This document shows positions 27,728 to 36,924 of a stretch of 64,000 nt of DNA, one piece after another (within the stretch, counting starts at the first letter, position 1; each line of letters starts with the position of its first letter). The notes below the pieces were generated by a model. That model had not been told where the DNA came from. It was given only the letters and a program-made list of their open reading frames with translations, and did no database searches. This stretch comes from RUG11788 sp964578175 (GTDB taxonomy: Bacteria > Bacillota_I > Bacilli_A > RF39 > UBA660). Both the position numbers and the translations under genes were made by a program. Location of the stretch: assembly GCA_964578175.1 (NCBI GenBank), contig CAZOBH010000001.1, positions 1 through 64,000 of the forward strand, written 5' to 3'.

Positions 27728-29374
27728 CTAATCACTCTCATTCTCATCTATTAATTCATACATAGATAATATTAAACTCTCTTTTAAATTAGAACTACTC
27801 TTTTCATCGTAATTTTCTATATACTCCTCTGATATTTTATCTATATCTTTATATTTATCTTTATTTTCGTTCTTTTTATTCTTAATTTTATTTAATTCTT
27901 CTGATACTACATATAAATTTTTAGAAATTGATGGATTATTGTAATAATTCGTTTTCTCTTGATAATTATAAGCTAATTTATATAATACTTGTTCATTATC
28001 TTTTACAGCAACAACATCCATTCCATATGGTAGTCCATTTATTTTACCCATTTGAATACTCATAGTTGGAAAACCAGTTGCAGTTATAACGTATGCATAT
28101 GTTCCACGTGAAGCATGTCTAGCTCCATATACACTATATAAACTCTCTCTTATATTTGGATAAACAACTACATCTAAATTATATTTTTTAAATTTATTAT
28201 TAACATAAGTAGTAAATGCATCTCTTCCTTTTTTTACTGTTGCATATTGACTTGATTTTATATAGTCTTTACTACACCATGATAGATCAACCCAAGACAT
28301 ATCACTTACATATCCGCCATTTTTCTTTAATTCTTGAAACGATCTAATAGTTCCGGTTGTACCTTTTAAATACTCATTAAAATCATAACAGAATGATGGT
28401 CTATTAAATGAATAATAACCATTATAGAAGTCATTTACATAAACAATTTCAGCTCCAAGGCTTTTCATATTTTTTAATGTTTTATTAAATAAATTTTGAA
28501 TTCCAGTTGTTACTTTTCCATTAGTTAATTGAGTAGCTACTCCAATTCTTAATCCTTTAAGAGATTGAGTTTTATTTGTAGTATTTTCATATTTTTTATC
28601 TTTATTTTGTAATATATCTAATAATATAGCATTATCTTCAACATATCTTGTAATTGGTCCTATTGTGTCTCTAGTTTTATCATATTTTATTACACCATCA
28701 CCAGAAATAGAACCCCAAGTAGGTCTAATACCTATTAAGTTATTAGCTGAACTTGGAAGTCTTACTGAACCTCCAGTATCAGTTCCAAGACCTGCAACTG
28801 CAAAATTAGCAGCTACAGCAACAGCTGTTCCTCCACTTGAACCATAACTTGAATAACTAGTATTATATGCGTTTCTAACATGTCCATAAGAACTATGTGA
28901 ATTATAAGCAGATAATGCAAATTCACTCATATTTGTTTTACCAATTATTATTCCTCCGGCATCTTTAATATTTTTAATAGCTGGAGCATCATTTTTAGGA
29001 TAATTATCTTTTAAAGCTTTTGTTCCTCCTGTTGTAGGCATTCCTTTAACATCAATATTATCCTTTACAACTATTGGAAGACCAAAGAGCATTGATTTTC
29101 TTCCATTCTTTTTATATTCAACATCAGCTTTTTTAGCTTCTTCTATAGCATCTTTATTTATATATAAAATTGCATTATATTTTTCATTATATTCATCAAT
29201 TCTTTCAAGATAAATATTCATTATTTTTTCATATGTTAAGTATCCATCATCAACAGCTTCTTGTATCTCTTCAATATTCATTTCTGTTATATCTATACTT
29301 GCTTCAGTAATAGAATTAGGCGTTGTTGTATTAATAGTTGCTAGCACTGAGAATAAACCAATTAAACCTTTCAT
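27728..29374 (-). CDS. Amidase-signature family hydrolase with C-terminal extension
   Basis: 548 residues. The amidase-signature core (about 30-460) has the Ser-Ser-Lys triad: Lys104 in IVVKDNID, Ser179 or Ser180 in SYGSSGGTA and the nucleophile Ser203 in GTDTGGSVRLP. These enzymes split amides such as indoleacetamide, aryl amides or D-amino-acid amides; the substrate cannot be told here. Not GatA: it is not near gatB or gatC and has a hydrophobic N-terminus (3-14) that may be a weak signal peptide. A Lys/Glu-rich tail of about 80 residues follows the core. Fused to ung by a zero-base gap. Confidence 0.85.
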   Translation of the reverse strand: MKGLIGLFSVLATINTTTPNSITEASIDITEMNIEEIQEAVDDGYLTYEKIMNIYLERIDEYNEKYNAILYINKDAIEEAKKADVEYKKNGRKSMLFGLPIVVKDNIDVKGMPTTGGTKALKDNYPKNDAPAIKNIKDAGGIIIGKTNMSEFALSAYNSHSSYGHVRNAYNTSYSSYGSSGGTAVAVAANFAVAGLGTDTGGSVRLPSSANNLIGIRPTWGSISGDGVIKYDKTRDTIGPITRYVEDNAILLDILQNKDKKYENTTNKTQSLKGLRIGVATQLTNGKVTTGIQNLFNKTLKNMKSLGAEIVYVNDFYNGYYSFNRPSFCYDFNEYLKGTTGTIRSFQELKKNGGYVSDMSWVDLSWCSKDYIKSSQYATVKKGRDAFTTYVNNKFKKYNLDVVVYPNIRESLYSVYGARHASRGTYAYVITATGFPTMSIQMGKINGLPYGMDVVAVKDNEQVLYKLAYNYQEKTNYYNNPSISKNLYVVSEELNKIKNKKNENKDKYKDIDKISEEYIENYDEKSSSNLKESLILSMYELIDENESD

Positions 29375-29414
29375 TACATCATCTACTTTCTACTTAAGAA
29401 TAACATTACATATT

Positions 29415-29460
29415 AAAAAAAACAATAAATCTATTTATGATAAGATTCATTGTTTTTTAT
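29415..29460 (-). terminator. rlmH operon terminator
   Basis: AAAAAACAATAAATCT pairs with AGATTCATTGTTTTTT (one mismatch) around a ten-base loop, then U run on the minus strand. Ends the six-gene operon 34945-29431. Confidence 0.8.
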
Positions 29461-29886
29461 TTTATATGCTCTATATATTTGTTCTAATAACATAACTCTA
29501 AATAATTGATGAGGGAATGTCATTTTTGAAAAAGATAATCTATAATTGGATATTTTTTTTATTTCTTCTATCAATCCATAACTTCCACCAATAATAAAAG
29601 TTATATTACTATAATTTAAGTAAATATTATCTATTTTCTTAGAAAAGTTAATAGAATCTATTACTTCTCCATCTATATCAAGACATATTATATAATCTTT
29701 TCTATTAATTCTTTTTAATATCTCTTCTCCCTCTTTTTTCATTGCCACTTTTTCTTCTACAAGACCTTCATCTTGTATTTCTACAATTTCTAAAGAAGTA
29801 TATTTACTTATTCTTTTTGTATATTCATCTATTGCGTCTTTTAAATATTTCTCTTTTATTTTACCAACACATATTATTTTAATCAT
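29431..29886 (-). CDS. rlmH: 23S rRNA pseudouridine-1915 N3-methyltransferase
   Basis: 151-residue SPOUT methyltransferase (YbeA/YydA). The knot motif is seen in FIIGGSYGLIEEIK and the C-terminal LSFSKMTFPHQLFRVMLLEQIYRA, a hallmark of RlmH. Start overlaps the walJ stop by 4 bp (ATGA). The walJ-rlmH neighbourhood is as in B. subtilis. Confidence 0.96.
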   Translation of the reverse strand: MIKIICVGKIKEKYLKDAIDEYTKRISKYTSLEIVEIQDEGLVEEKVAMKKEGEEILKRINRKDYIICLDIDGEVIDSINFSKKIDNIYLNYSNITFIIGGSYGLIEEIKKISNYRLSFSKMTFPHQLFRVMLLEQIYRAYKIKNNESYHK

Positions 29887-30644
29887 ATTTCAATCATCTC
29901 ACTTGCTAACATTTGATGAGTTAATTTAATCTTATCTAAATCAAAGTCAAAGTCTTTTAATTCAGATTTTACTTCTTTTTCTGCTAATTCATAAGTATTA
30001 TTATTTTCACTTATATGAGCAAGATATACATACTTAGTTCTATTAGTTAGTATTTGTTTTAATATATCTGCACAATCAATATTAGATAAATGTCCATAAT
30101 CACTTCTGATTCTATTTTTTAATTGATATGGATAAGGTCCATTATTAAGCATTTCAATATTATAATTAGATTCTAGTACGTATACATCTTTACCTTTAAT
30201 ATTATTAATATATTTTTGATTTAAATAACCTGTATCAGTTATATATACCATTTCTTTATTTTTATAATTTATTATTAATCCATAACAATCTACATCATGT
30301 GATAATTTAATAGTATTTATTTGAACATTATCTATAAAGAATTTTTTTTCTATTATTTTTATTTGATTAGGAGGAACTATCTTTAATATTTCTCTAACAA
30401 GAGGTTCCTCAATATATACATCTGCATCTGTTTTCTTTATAAACACTTTTAATCCCTTAATATGATCACTATGAGTATGAGTTAATATTATGGCATTTAT
30501 ATCTTTAGGAGTTAAATCTACTTTTCTTAATTCATTTTCAATATAACTAGCAGTAGCACCACAATCTATTAATATTTTTGTATTATCACAAATTATTAAA
30601 GTACAATTTGCTTTTGAACCACTCGTTAATATTTTTATTTTCAT
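29883..30644 (-). CDS. walJ: Metallo-beta-lactamase-fold hydrolase WalJ/YycJ
   Basis: 253 residues; HTHSDH at 56-61 is the two-metal site, with further ligands in IDCGATAS and VYLAHISENN. WalJ/YycJ proteins are thought to be exonucleases linked to mismatch repair or wall control. In B. subtilis it belongs to the walRKHIJ operon, but no WalR or WalK gene is here. Start and upstream stop share one base (TAATG). Confidence 0.9.
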   Translation of the reverse strand: MKIKILTSGSKANCTLIICDNTKILIDCGATASYIENELRKVDLTPKDINAIILTHTHSDHIKGLKVFIKKTDADVYIEEPLVREILKIVPPNQIKIIEKKFFIDNVQINTIKLSHDVDCYGLIINYKNKEMVYITDTGYLNQKYINNIKGKDVYVLESNYNIEMLNNGPYPYQLKNRIRSDYGHLSNIDCADILKQILTNRTKYVYLAHISENNNTYELAEKEVKSELKDFDFDLDKIKLTHQMLASEMIEI

Positions 30645-32167
30645 TACTTAAAGTTTAACTTCTTAAGTGGGTCATAACTAACTGATCCACCATAATATGG
30701 TTTTCCCTTCCATAATCCAAAATGTAAATGAACTCCTGTTGCTCTACCTTTTTGACCCATAATACCAATTACTTGTCCACTACTTATTGTATCTCCCGCT
30801 TTAACATAAATAGTTTTCATATGGCAGTAAGTTGTATAATATCCATTACTATGTCTAATAATAATTTCTCCATTAGAATCATTTCTCTTCCAAACAACTC
30901 CATTATTAGCAGCATATATCTTACTATATTTTGTAGCTGTAGAAACTAAATCAACTGCAGCGTGAAGTTTTCTCCATCTATATCCATAAGGACTATTAAT
31001 CTTATAAGGTCTTTGAATAGGAAAATGCCATACACCACTTATCTTAACAGTAGGATTCTTATCACTAGTAGAACTTCCTCCTCCACTTGTTGAAGATTTT
31101 TTAGTTCCACGTAAAACTATTTTATTAACTGCTTTCTTAATAACTTTAGATTTTTGGTTTTCTGTTGTAATTGTTTCACCATTTTCTTTTAATAAGTTGT
31201 AAGAAACTTTAGCTAGTCCATCTTGTCCCTCTTGTTGAACTTTTTCTTTACCTTTTAATAATGTATTATCATCTTTGTATATTGTTTCATAATCAACTTT
31301 TTCTATTTCTACAACATAATCATCTTCAGCAACAACTATTGCTGGATCAATTGTAGCAACGTTTACGATTTGTCCTGTATATAACAAATTATCTTCACTA
31401 GTTAAATCTGGATTAGCTACCAAGAATTCATTTGAAGACATTTTGTTATTGAACGCTATTTGTTCAATGGTATCTCCAACTTTAACTTTATATTCTTTAT
31501 CATTAGGATTCTCACCAAATAATAAGAATCTATTTAATTCATTATTGTCAGTATATATGTTTTCAGTAACAGGAATATTTCCTTTTTTTATTGTAATTTT
31601 GTTTTTAATATATATGTTTTCTATTATTCTACCTACATCATCGTCACCGAGTTCTTGTTGTAAGTTTTTAACAAATTTTTCATAATCCTCTTCATTTACA
31701 AAAGCTTTAATTGTATCTTCAAGAGAATCTACGAAAAGTTTTTTATCTAATACATATATTGTTGATGTTTTAGTAATTTCATCATCATCTGATTCATCAT
31801 TAACTGTCTTTTTAACTCCTTTAATTTTAATTTCATATCCTTCTATTGTAAAAGGAGCTTTTTCTTTAATTTCATCATATATTTCTTCAACTGAAGATAT
31901 TTTATTTGTAAAAGTTTTTTCTTTAACAACATCTAAATTGTTTGGTAAAGATACTTTACTAACTTTATATTTATCTTTTATAAAACTCTCTTCTTGGTCA
32001 ATATATCCTTCTAGTTCATCTTTAGATTCAATATAACCTAGAGATTTACCTTCAAGATATACTCTATATAAAGTCCTTGGTTCTTTAGCATGAGTATAAC
32101 CCATAAAAAACACACTAGAACTTAGTAATAAAGCTAAAAATATACCTATAAACACCTTTTTATTCAT
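30644..32167 (-). CDS. Secreted M23 peptidase with LysM and G5 domains
   Basis: 507 residues. An N-terminal signal or anchor helix (about 3-23, uncleaved or cleaved near THA), two unassigned repeats, LysM (about 228-270: VKVGDTIEQIA...LYTGQIVNV), a G5 domain (about 285-355) and a C-terminal M23 LytM domain with HAAVDL and HLHFG zinc ligands, both intact. Likely a wall endopeptidase that cuts peptidoglycan cross-bridges. I start at the ATG at 32167 (behind GGGTGAT), which overlaps dnaB by 8 bp. A wall hydrolase next to walJ fits wall remodelling, although WalRK is absent here. Confidence 0.88.
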   Translation of the reverse strand: MNKKVFIGIFLALLLSSSVFFMGYTHAKEPRTLYRVYLEGKSLGYIESKDELEGYIDQEESFIKDKYKVSKVSLPNNLDVVKEKTFTNKISSVEEIYDEIKEKAPFTIEGYEIKIKGVKKTVNDESDDDEITKTSTIYVLDKKLFVDSLEDTIKAFVNEEDYEKFVKNLQQELGDDDVGRIIENIYIKNKITIKKGNIPVTENIYTDNNELNRFLLFGENPNDKEYKVKVGDTIEQIAFNNKMSSNEFLVANPDLTSEDNLLYTGQIVNVATIDPAIVVAEDDYVVEIEKVDYETIYKDDNTLLKGKEKVQQEGQDGLAKVSYNLLKENGETITTENQKSKVIKKAVNKIVLRGTKKSSTSGGGSSTSDKNPTVKISGVWHFPIQRPYKINSPYGYRWRKLHAAVDLVSTATKYSKIYAANNGVVWKRNDSNGEIIIRHSNGYYTTYCHMKTIYVKAGDTISSGQVIGIMGQKGRATGVHLHFGLWKGKPYYGGSVSYDPLKKLNFK

Positions 32168-33515
32168 GATTATCACCCTCATCATCATTTCTATAACTTA
32201 AGAATGTTGAAGTATCTCTTTTAAATAATAAATTAATAGTTTTTACTGGTCCATTACGATGCTTAGCTACAATAAATTCACTAATACTTGTATTATTATC
32301 TGTTATTTTCTCTTTATTGTAATAATCATCTCTATATAAGAATGCAACTATATCTGCATCCTGTTCAATAGAACCTGATTCTCTTAAATCACTGATAATT
32401 GGTCTTTTATTTTCACGAGCATCTACTGCACGAGAAAGTTGAGCTAAAGCAACTACTGGAACATTTAATTCCATAGCCATCGTCTTTAATGCTCTTGATA
32501 TATCAGATACTTCTTGTTGTCTATTTCCATTATAATTAGCTCCACTAGAAATTAATTGTAAGTAGTCTATTATAATTAGTCCTAAACCTTCTTCAGATGC
32601 AGCAAGTCTTCTACATTTACTTCTTATTTCTCCTATTGTTACCCCAGGAGTATCATCCATATATAATTTAGCATCAGATAATTGACTTATAGCTTCATTT
32701 ACTCTTTTCCAATCTTCATTTAATAATTTACCTGTAGCTAATTTGCTTCCTTCTACTTGTCCAAGAGAAGATATCATACGAGAAGCTAATTGTTCAGCTC
32801 CCATCTCCATATTAAATAAAGCAACTGTTTTCCCACTATTCATTGCCACATGTGTAGCTAAATTAACAGCCCATGCAGTTTTTCCCATAGCAGGACGAGC
32901 AGCAACTATTATTAGTTGATTTTCATGTAATCCAGCTGTTAATTTATCAATATCAATCCATCCAGTTGCTATACCAGTTACATCCATTTTCTTTCTAGCA
33001 AGTAGTTCTAAATCTTCTTCTGCCTTATTTAAAACTTCCCTAATTGTTTTAAACTCAGTTGATCTTCTATTCTTTACTACACTTAAGATTTTTCTTTCAG
33101 CGTTATCAATAGTTTCATTAACATCTAACTCTCTATTATAAGCTGATGTTGTAATATCAGTTGATACTTCAATTAATCTTCTTAATAAAGATGCTTCTTC
33201 TACTTCTTTTATATATTGTTCAATATAAGCTGATGTAGCAGTTCTATTTAATATTTCTGTAAGATACTCTACACCACCAACTTCATTAAGTAAATTTTTA
33301 TTTTTAAGTTCTGTTGTTACTGTAGTTAAGTCTATCGGTATTTTATTTTCATTCATCTCTTTAATAGTAGTAAATATCTTAGCATTACTATTAGAATAAA
33401 ATGAATTTTCTTGTAACGAATCACAAGCTTTTTGTAACGCACCTTTATCTAAAAACATAGAACCAAGGACAGCTTGTTCTGATTCTATATTATTTGGTAT
33501 TTCTTTTGTAGGCAT
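32160..33515 (-). CDS. dnaB: Replicative DNA helicase DnaB
   Basis: 451 residues (called DnaC in Bacillus). N-terminal collar domain (about 8-110), linker, RecA-like ATPase with Walker A ARPAMGKT (206-213), Walker B LIIIDYLQL and an arginine-finger region near the end. Unwinds DNA ahead of the fork as a hexamer. GAGGTGAT precedes the ATG. In the operon with rplI, as in B. subtilis. Confidence 0.97.
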   Translation of the reverse strand: MPTKEIPNNIESEQAVLGSMFLDKGALQKACDSLQENSFYSNSNAKIFTTIKEMNENKIPIDLTTVTTELKNKNLLNEVGGVEYLTEILNRTATSAYIEQYIKEVEEASLLRRLIEVSTDITTSAYNRELDVNETIDNAERKILSVVKNRRSTEFKTIREVLNKAEEDLELLARKKMDVTGIATGWIDIDKLTAGLHENQLIIVAARPAMGKTAWAVNLATHVAMNSGKTVALFNMEMGAEQLASRMISSLGQVEGSKLATGKLLNEDWKRVNEAISQLSDAKLYMDDTPGVTIGEIRSKCRRLAASEEGLGLIIIDYLQLISSGANYNGNRQQEVSDISRALKTMAMELNVPVVALAQLSRAVDARENKRPIISDLRESGSIEQDADIVAFLYRDDYYNKEKITDNNTSISEFIVAKHRNGPVKTINLLFKRDTSTFLSYRNDDEGDNHE

Positions 33516-33525
33516 TTAATCACCT

Positions 33526-33966
33526 CTATTTTTCTAGTTTTATTTTAATATTTGCAAATATATCTTTATATAAATTTATTTTTACATCATGGAATCCAAG
33601 AGACGTGATGCTATGATCTAAATCTATATCCTTTTTATTAATCTTAAATCCTAATTTATCTAATTCATCTTTTATTTGTTTTGGACTAACGCTTCCAAAA
33701 ACTTTATCTCCTTCACCTGTTTTTACTTTAAATGATAGAGTTTTATTTTCTAATTTTTTCTTTAATTCATTAGCTTCAATTCTATTTGATTCATCCTCTT
33801 GTTTCTCTTGCTTTTTTTCTCTATTAAATTGAGATAGAGTTTGTTCAGTAAGTCTAACTGCATATCCTTTCTTTATAAGAAAATTTTCTGCATAACCATC
33901 CTTTACCTCTTTAATGTCGTCTTTTTTTCCTTGCCCTTTTACATTCTTTAGAAATATGACCTTCAT
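33526..33966 (-). CDS. rplI: Ribosomal protein L9
   Basis: 146 residues: MKVIFLKNVKGQGKKDDIKEVKDG is the N-domain signature, a long helix links to the C-domain. Binds 23S rRNA near the L1 stalk. AGAGGTGAT precedes the ATG. Lies between the DHH gene and dnaB with 2-to-10-bp gaps. Confidence 0.97.
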   Translation of the reverse strand: MKVIFLKNVKGQGKKDDIKEVKDGYAENFLIKKGYAVRLTEQTLSQFNREKKQEKQEDESNRIEANELKKKLENKTLSFKVKTGEGDKVFGSVSPKQIKDELDKLGFKINKKDIDLDHSITSLGFHDVKINLYKDIFANIKIKLEK

Positions 33967-33970
33967 TAAA

Positions 33971-34945
33971 TCACCTCTTTATATCATTTATTACTTTATT
34001 TATTAATTTAGTTATTTCATCTAATGATAAATCTATAACTTCTGCAGCAGCTTCAAATTCGGATCCTCCACCTCCAAATTTTTCCATAATCTTACCAGCA
34101 TTTACTTTTCCATTAGATCTACAACTAATTCCTATCTTATTTTTATCAATTTTACCATATACAATTGCTAATTCAATATTTTTAAAAGTTAGCAAAATAT
34201 CTGCAGTTTTTGCAAATTCAACTTTGTCATAGATAATATTTTTTCTTCCTTTTGCATAAGCAATATTCTTCTTTGTTTTAACTGATGAAATAATCTTTTG
34301 TCTATTAATATACTTATATATATTTTGTTTCAAATATTCATTTACTACCTTCATTGATGCCCCATTCTTAACTAGATAATGAGAATAGTAAAATGTTCCT
34401 TCTGATACATTTAATTGGTAATAGTTAGTGTCTAAAACTATTCCTCCAAGCAATAAATTTGCTATTTTTTTGGTAATCTCTATTTGCTCGTAATCAAAAA
34501 TTGATGATATTATTTCACATGTACTAGATGCTTCTTCATCTACAATCATTAGAGCCTTTTTAATACTTTCTTTATTAGTTCTATGATGATCTATAACAAT
34601 AATATTATTGAATTTATCTAATATTTTTGGATTTTGTATTAATTTTTCTTTATTAGTATCCAATACATAAAGCAAACTATTATTATCAACTAAATCTTTT
34701 AAATCCTTACTTTTAATGAAATTAATTACATCATTAAATTCATCAAGTACCATTTTAACAGCTGTTTCATGTTTAATATCATCAACTATAATATATATTT
34801 TTTTATTACTTTCTTTTAAATAATAGTTAAAAGCAATACAACTATTGATTGCATCTAAATCCATATTTCTATGAGCAACAACAAAAATATTTGATGCTTT
34901 TTTATTCATTTCTTTAATTGTAGCTAAATTCTCTATTATTTTCAT
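33971..34945 (-). CDS. Stand-alone DHH-DHHA1 phosphoesterase at the gdpP position
   Basis: 324 residues, cytosolic. Metal ligands of the DHH domain are present: His25, Asp29 and Asp31 in VAHRNMDLD, Asp96 in LDTNKE, Asp119-His120-His121, Asp172 in VLDTNYY. The DHHA1 part has SCRSNGKVNAGKIMEKFGGGG, but the usual next residue His is Ser295. In Bacilli the gene before rplI is gdpP (about 650 residues: two helices, PAS, degenerate GGDEF, DHH-DHHA1); here only the last part exists and there is no room upstream for the rest. Probable cyclic-di-AMP or pApA phosphodiesterase, comparable to DhhP/Pde2/PdeM types; specificity is inferred. Confidence 0.8.
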   Translation of the reverse strand: MKIIENLATIKEMNKKASNIFVVAHRNMDLDAINSCIAFNYYLKESNKKIYIIVDDIKHETAVKMVLDEFNDVINFIKSKDLKDLVDNNSLLYVLDTNKEKLIQNPKILDKFNNIIVIDHHRTNKESIKKALMIVDEEASSTCEIISSIFDYEQIEITKKIANLLLGGIVLDTNYYQLNVSEGTFYYSHYLVKNGASMKVVNEYLKQNIYKYINRQKIISSVKTKKNIAYAKGRKNIIYDKVEFAKTADILLTFKNIELAIVYGKIDKNKIGISCRSNGKVNAGKIMEKFGGGGSEFEAAAEVIDLSLDEITKLINKVINDIKR

Positions 34946-35004
34946 AAATACACTCCAAAATCACTTATTATTATACTATACTTTTTCTTATATGTCATTT
35001 TCTA

Positions 35005-35030
35005 AAATAAAAAAGACTTATTAAGTCTTT
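35005..35030 (-). terminator. spoVG terminator
   Basis: AAAGACTTA/TAAGTCTTT stem with a one-base centre, U run on the minus strand; overlaps the spoVG stop. Confidence 0.75.
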
Positions 35031-35314
35031 TATTCTTCTTCACTATTTTCTTCAGTATCTTCAGCTTTATCATAAGCTTCAAGAATCTCTTTTTCAAACA
35101 TTGATCTAGTTTCAGGATTAATTGGATGAGCAATATCACGATATCCACCAGTAGCAGTTTTTCTACTAGGCATAGCAATGAATAAACCATTATCTCCTTC
35201 AATGATTCTAATATCATGTATTGCAAAGCAATCATCTAATAATACTGATGCAATACCTTTCATGCGTGAACTATCCTTATTAATTTTACGCACATTAACA
35301 GATGTAATCTTCAT
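35030..35314 (-). CDS. spoVG: SpoVG RNA/DNA-binding regulator
   Basis: 94 residues: MKITSVNVRKINKDSSRMKG, then FIAMPSRKTATGGYRDIAHPI, a near-exact SpoVG core, and an acidic tail. In spore formers it affects septation; in others (Listeria, Staphylococcus, Borrelia) it binds nucleic acid and tunes expression, so it does not by itself mean spores. AGGGAGGAAC precedes the ATG. Own promoter and terminator. Confidence 0.95.
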   Translation of the reverse strand: MKITSVNVRKINKDSSRMKGIASVLLDDCFAIHDIRIIEGDNGLFIAMPSRKTATGGYRDIAHPINPETRSMFEKEILEAYDKAEDTEENSEEE

Positions 35315-35355
35315 GTCTGTTCCTCCCTCTTAAAGTACCATCACTTTATAACTTA

Positions 35356-35384
35356 ATTTTATTATTTTATATAGTAAAAGTCAA
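35356..35384 (-). promoter_or_regulatory. spoVG promoter
   Basis: TTGACT (35379-35384) and TAAAAT (35356-35361) on the minus strand, 17-bp spacer, about 40 bp above the ATG. Confidence 0.7.
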
Positions 35385-35397
35385 TAAAATTGTTAAA

Positions 35398-36846
35398 TTA
35401 AACAAGTGATAGTAAATTTTTATTAGGATGTCTTAATTTTCTTAAAGATTTTGCTTCTATTTGTCTTATTCTTTCTCTAGTTACCTCAAACATATTACCT
35501 ACTTCTTCTAAGGTTTTAGTAGTACCTTGTAAAAATTGATATGAAGCCCTAGTAATTTCATTACTATAATTTTGTAATACATAATATACAGTATTAATAT
35601 TTAATTGTTCTTTATTACGATCTTCGCTATTTCCAAATAAATAATTATATTCTGCTGTAACAGCAGCTATAAAATCATAATTTCCACGACTGATATTTGA
35701 TTCTCTATAATCATCTTGAGCAATAAACTCCATTATTGTTTTCTTAATACCTTTTTTCTTATCAGCATTAGTTTTAGCTTTAGTTGAAACAGGTTCTTTA
35801 CCCTTGTTATATTCTCTATTTAATTCATCTATATCTTTTCTATCTTCTTCAGATAAATGAGTTATAACATATCTTAAACATAAAGCTGCTTTTTCTTCAT
35901 CAGATACTACACCATCATATAAACCAATTTTTAATATGTTAACCATTCTTTCTCTAATATTCACTGTATCAAGAGCACTGTTTATAGTTTCAGTTATAGT
36001 ACTTCTCATAGCCATTGTCTCTATATCTGTTCCTTTGTCAGCAATAAAATCTACCAATGTAGAATCTTCTTCTTCACCAATTGGTTGATCTAATGATTCT
36101 AAATCTAATGCATACTTTTGAATTTCTTTATATCTATCAAGAGTTAAATTACACTTAGCTGCTATTTCTTCAGATGTTGGCTCTCTACCAAGTTCAAGAG
36201 TTAATCTTCTTTCCATCATACTTATTTTATTTATTTGTTCTGTCATATGTACCGGTATTCTAATTGTTCTAGATTGATCAGCTATTCCTCTTGTTATAGA
36301 TTGTCTTATCCACCACATAGCATAAGTTGAAAATTTAAATCCTTTAGTTACATCAAATCTATCTACTGCAATCATAAGACCTTCATTACCTTGTTGAATT
36401 AAATCTAAGAAATCTAATCCTCTTCCAATATATTTTTTTGCTACAGCAACTGGAAGTCTAAGATTATGACTAGCAAATTCATTTCTTAATTTTTCATATT
36501 CTTCTTCAGTTAAATTAGGATCTCTCATTTTAAAGGCTGCAGCTACCTCTTCTTCTCTTGTATATAAAGGAATCTTTCCAATTTCTCTTAGATATTGAGC
36601 TACTGGATCTAAACTTGATTTAGTATTTGATGCATAAATCTTTTTAAACTCTTTTTCAACATCATTATCAACTGCTTCATCTGATATAACATCTATTCCA
36701 GATTGAGCTACAAATCTATCCATTGCATTCTTTTCAGGAGCAGTTAATTCATACTCAGAATACATATCATCTAATTCTTCTATTGTTATTGATTTTTTTC
36801 CGTCTTCTATTAATTTTTTCTTTAATTTTTCTAAGGCTTCTCTCAT
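35398..36846 (-). CDS. rpoD: Housekeeping sigma factor with a large insertion inside region 4
   Basis: 482 residues. Short region 1.1 (1-about 70), 1.2 (SLDPVAQYLREIG, 78-90), a complete region 2 with the -10-reading helix (GFKFSTYAMWWIRQSITRGI), region 3 (MTEQINKISMMERRL...). Region 4.1 starts normally (ALDTVNIRERMVNILKIGLYDG, to residue 312), but about 130 residues (313-442) follow before region 4.2 resumes as TKTLEEVGNMFEVTRERIRQI and SLRKLRHP. Elsewhere these two pieces are adjacent. The insert is in frame, helical and charged, with a Lys-rich hinge near 345-370. This is the group 1 factor by motif; genes nearby use ordinary TTGACA/TATAAT promoters. dnaG, its usual neighbour, is not adjacent. 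Confidence 0.93.
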   Translation of the reverse strand: MREALEKLKKKLIEDGKKSITIEELDDMYSEYELTAPEKNAMDRFVAQSGIDVISDEAVDNDVEKEFKKIYASNTKSSLDPVAQYLREIGKIPLYTREEEVAAAFKMRDPNLTEEEYEKLRNEFASHNLRLPVAVAKKYIGRGLDFLDLIQQGNEGLMIAVDRFDVTKGFKFSTYAMWWIRQSITRGIADQSRTIRIPVHMTEQINKISMMERRLTLELGREPTSEEIAAKCNLTLDRYKEIQKYALDLESLDQPIGEEEDSTLVDFIADKGTDIETMAMRSTITETINSALDTVNIRERMVNILKIGLYDGVVSDEEKAALCLRYVITHLSEEDRKDIDELNREYNKGKEPVSTKAKTNADKKKGIKKTIMEFIAQDDYRESNISRGNYDFIAAVTAEYNYLFGNSEDRNKEQLNINTVYYVLQNYSNEITRASYQFLQGTTKTLEEVGNMFEVTRERIRQIEAKSLRKLRHPNKNLLSLV

Positions 36847-36902
36847 TTCCTATTCCCCCTTTGAACAGTTATTAAAATACTACAAAATGGTAAAAAAGTC
36901 AA

Positions 36903-36924
36903 TAAAAAAGGCCTTTGCTGGCCT
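36903..36924 (-). terminator. rsmA terminator
   Basis: AGGCC/GGCCT stem with six-base loop, followed by UUUUUUA on the minus strand. Confidence 0.65.

Noticed and set aside
35002..35235. 77-codon frame overlapping spoVG on the same strand
   Set aside because: Out-of-frame shadow of spoVG, which has its own ribosome site, promoter and a clear family match.
35521..35910. Intein or frameshift as the cause of the sigma factor insert
   Set aside because: No splice-type Cys/Ser at the left edge, no His-Asn before the right edge, no homing-endonuclease motif, and the frame is open and even in composition throughout.
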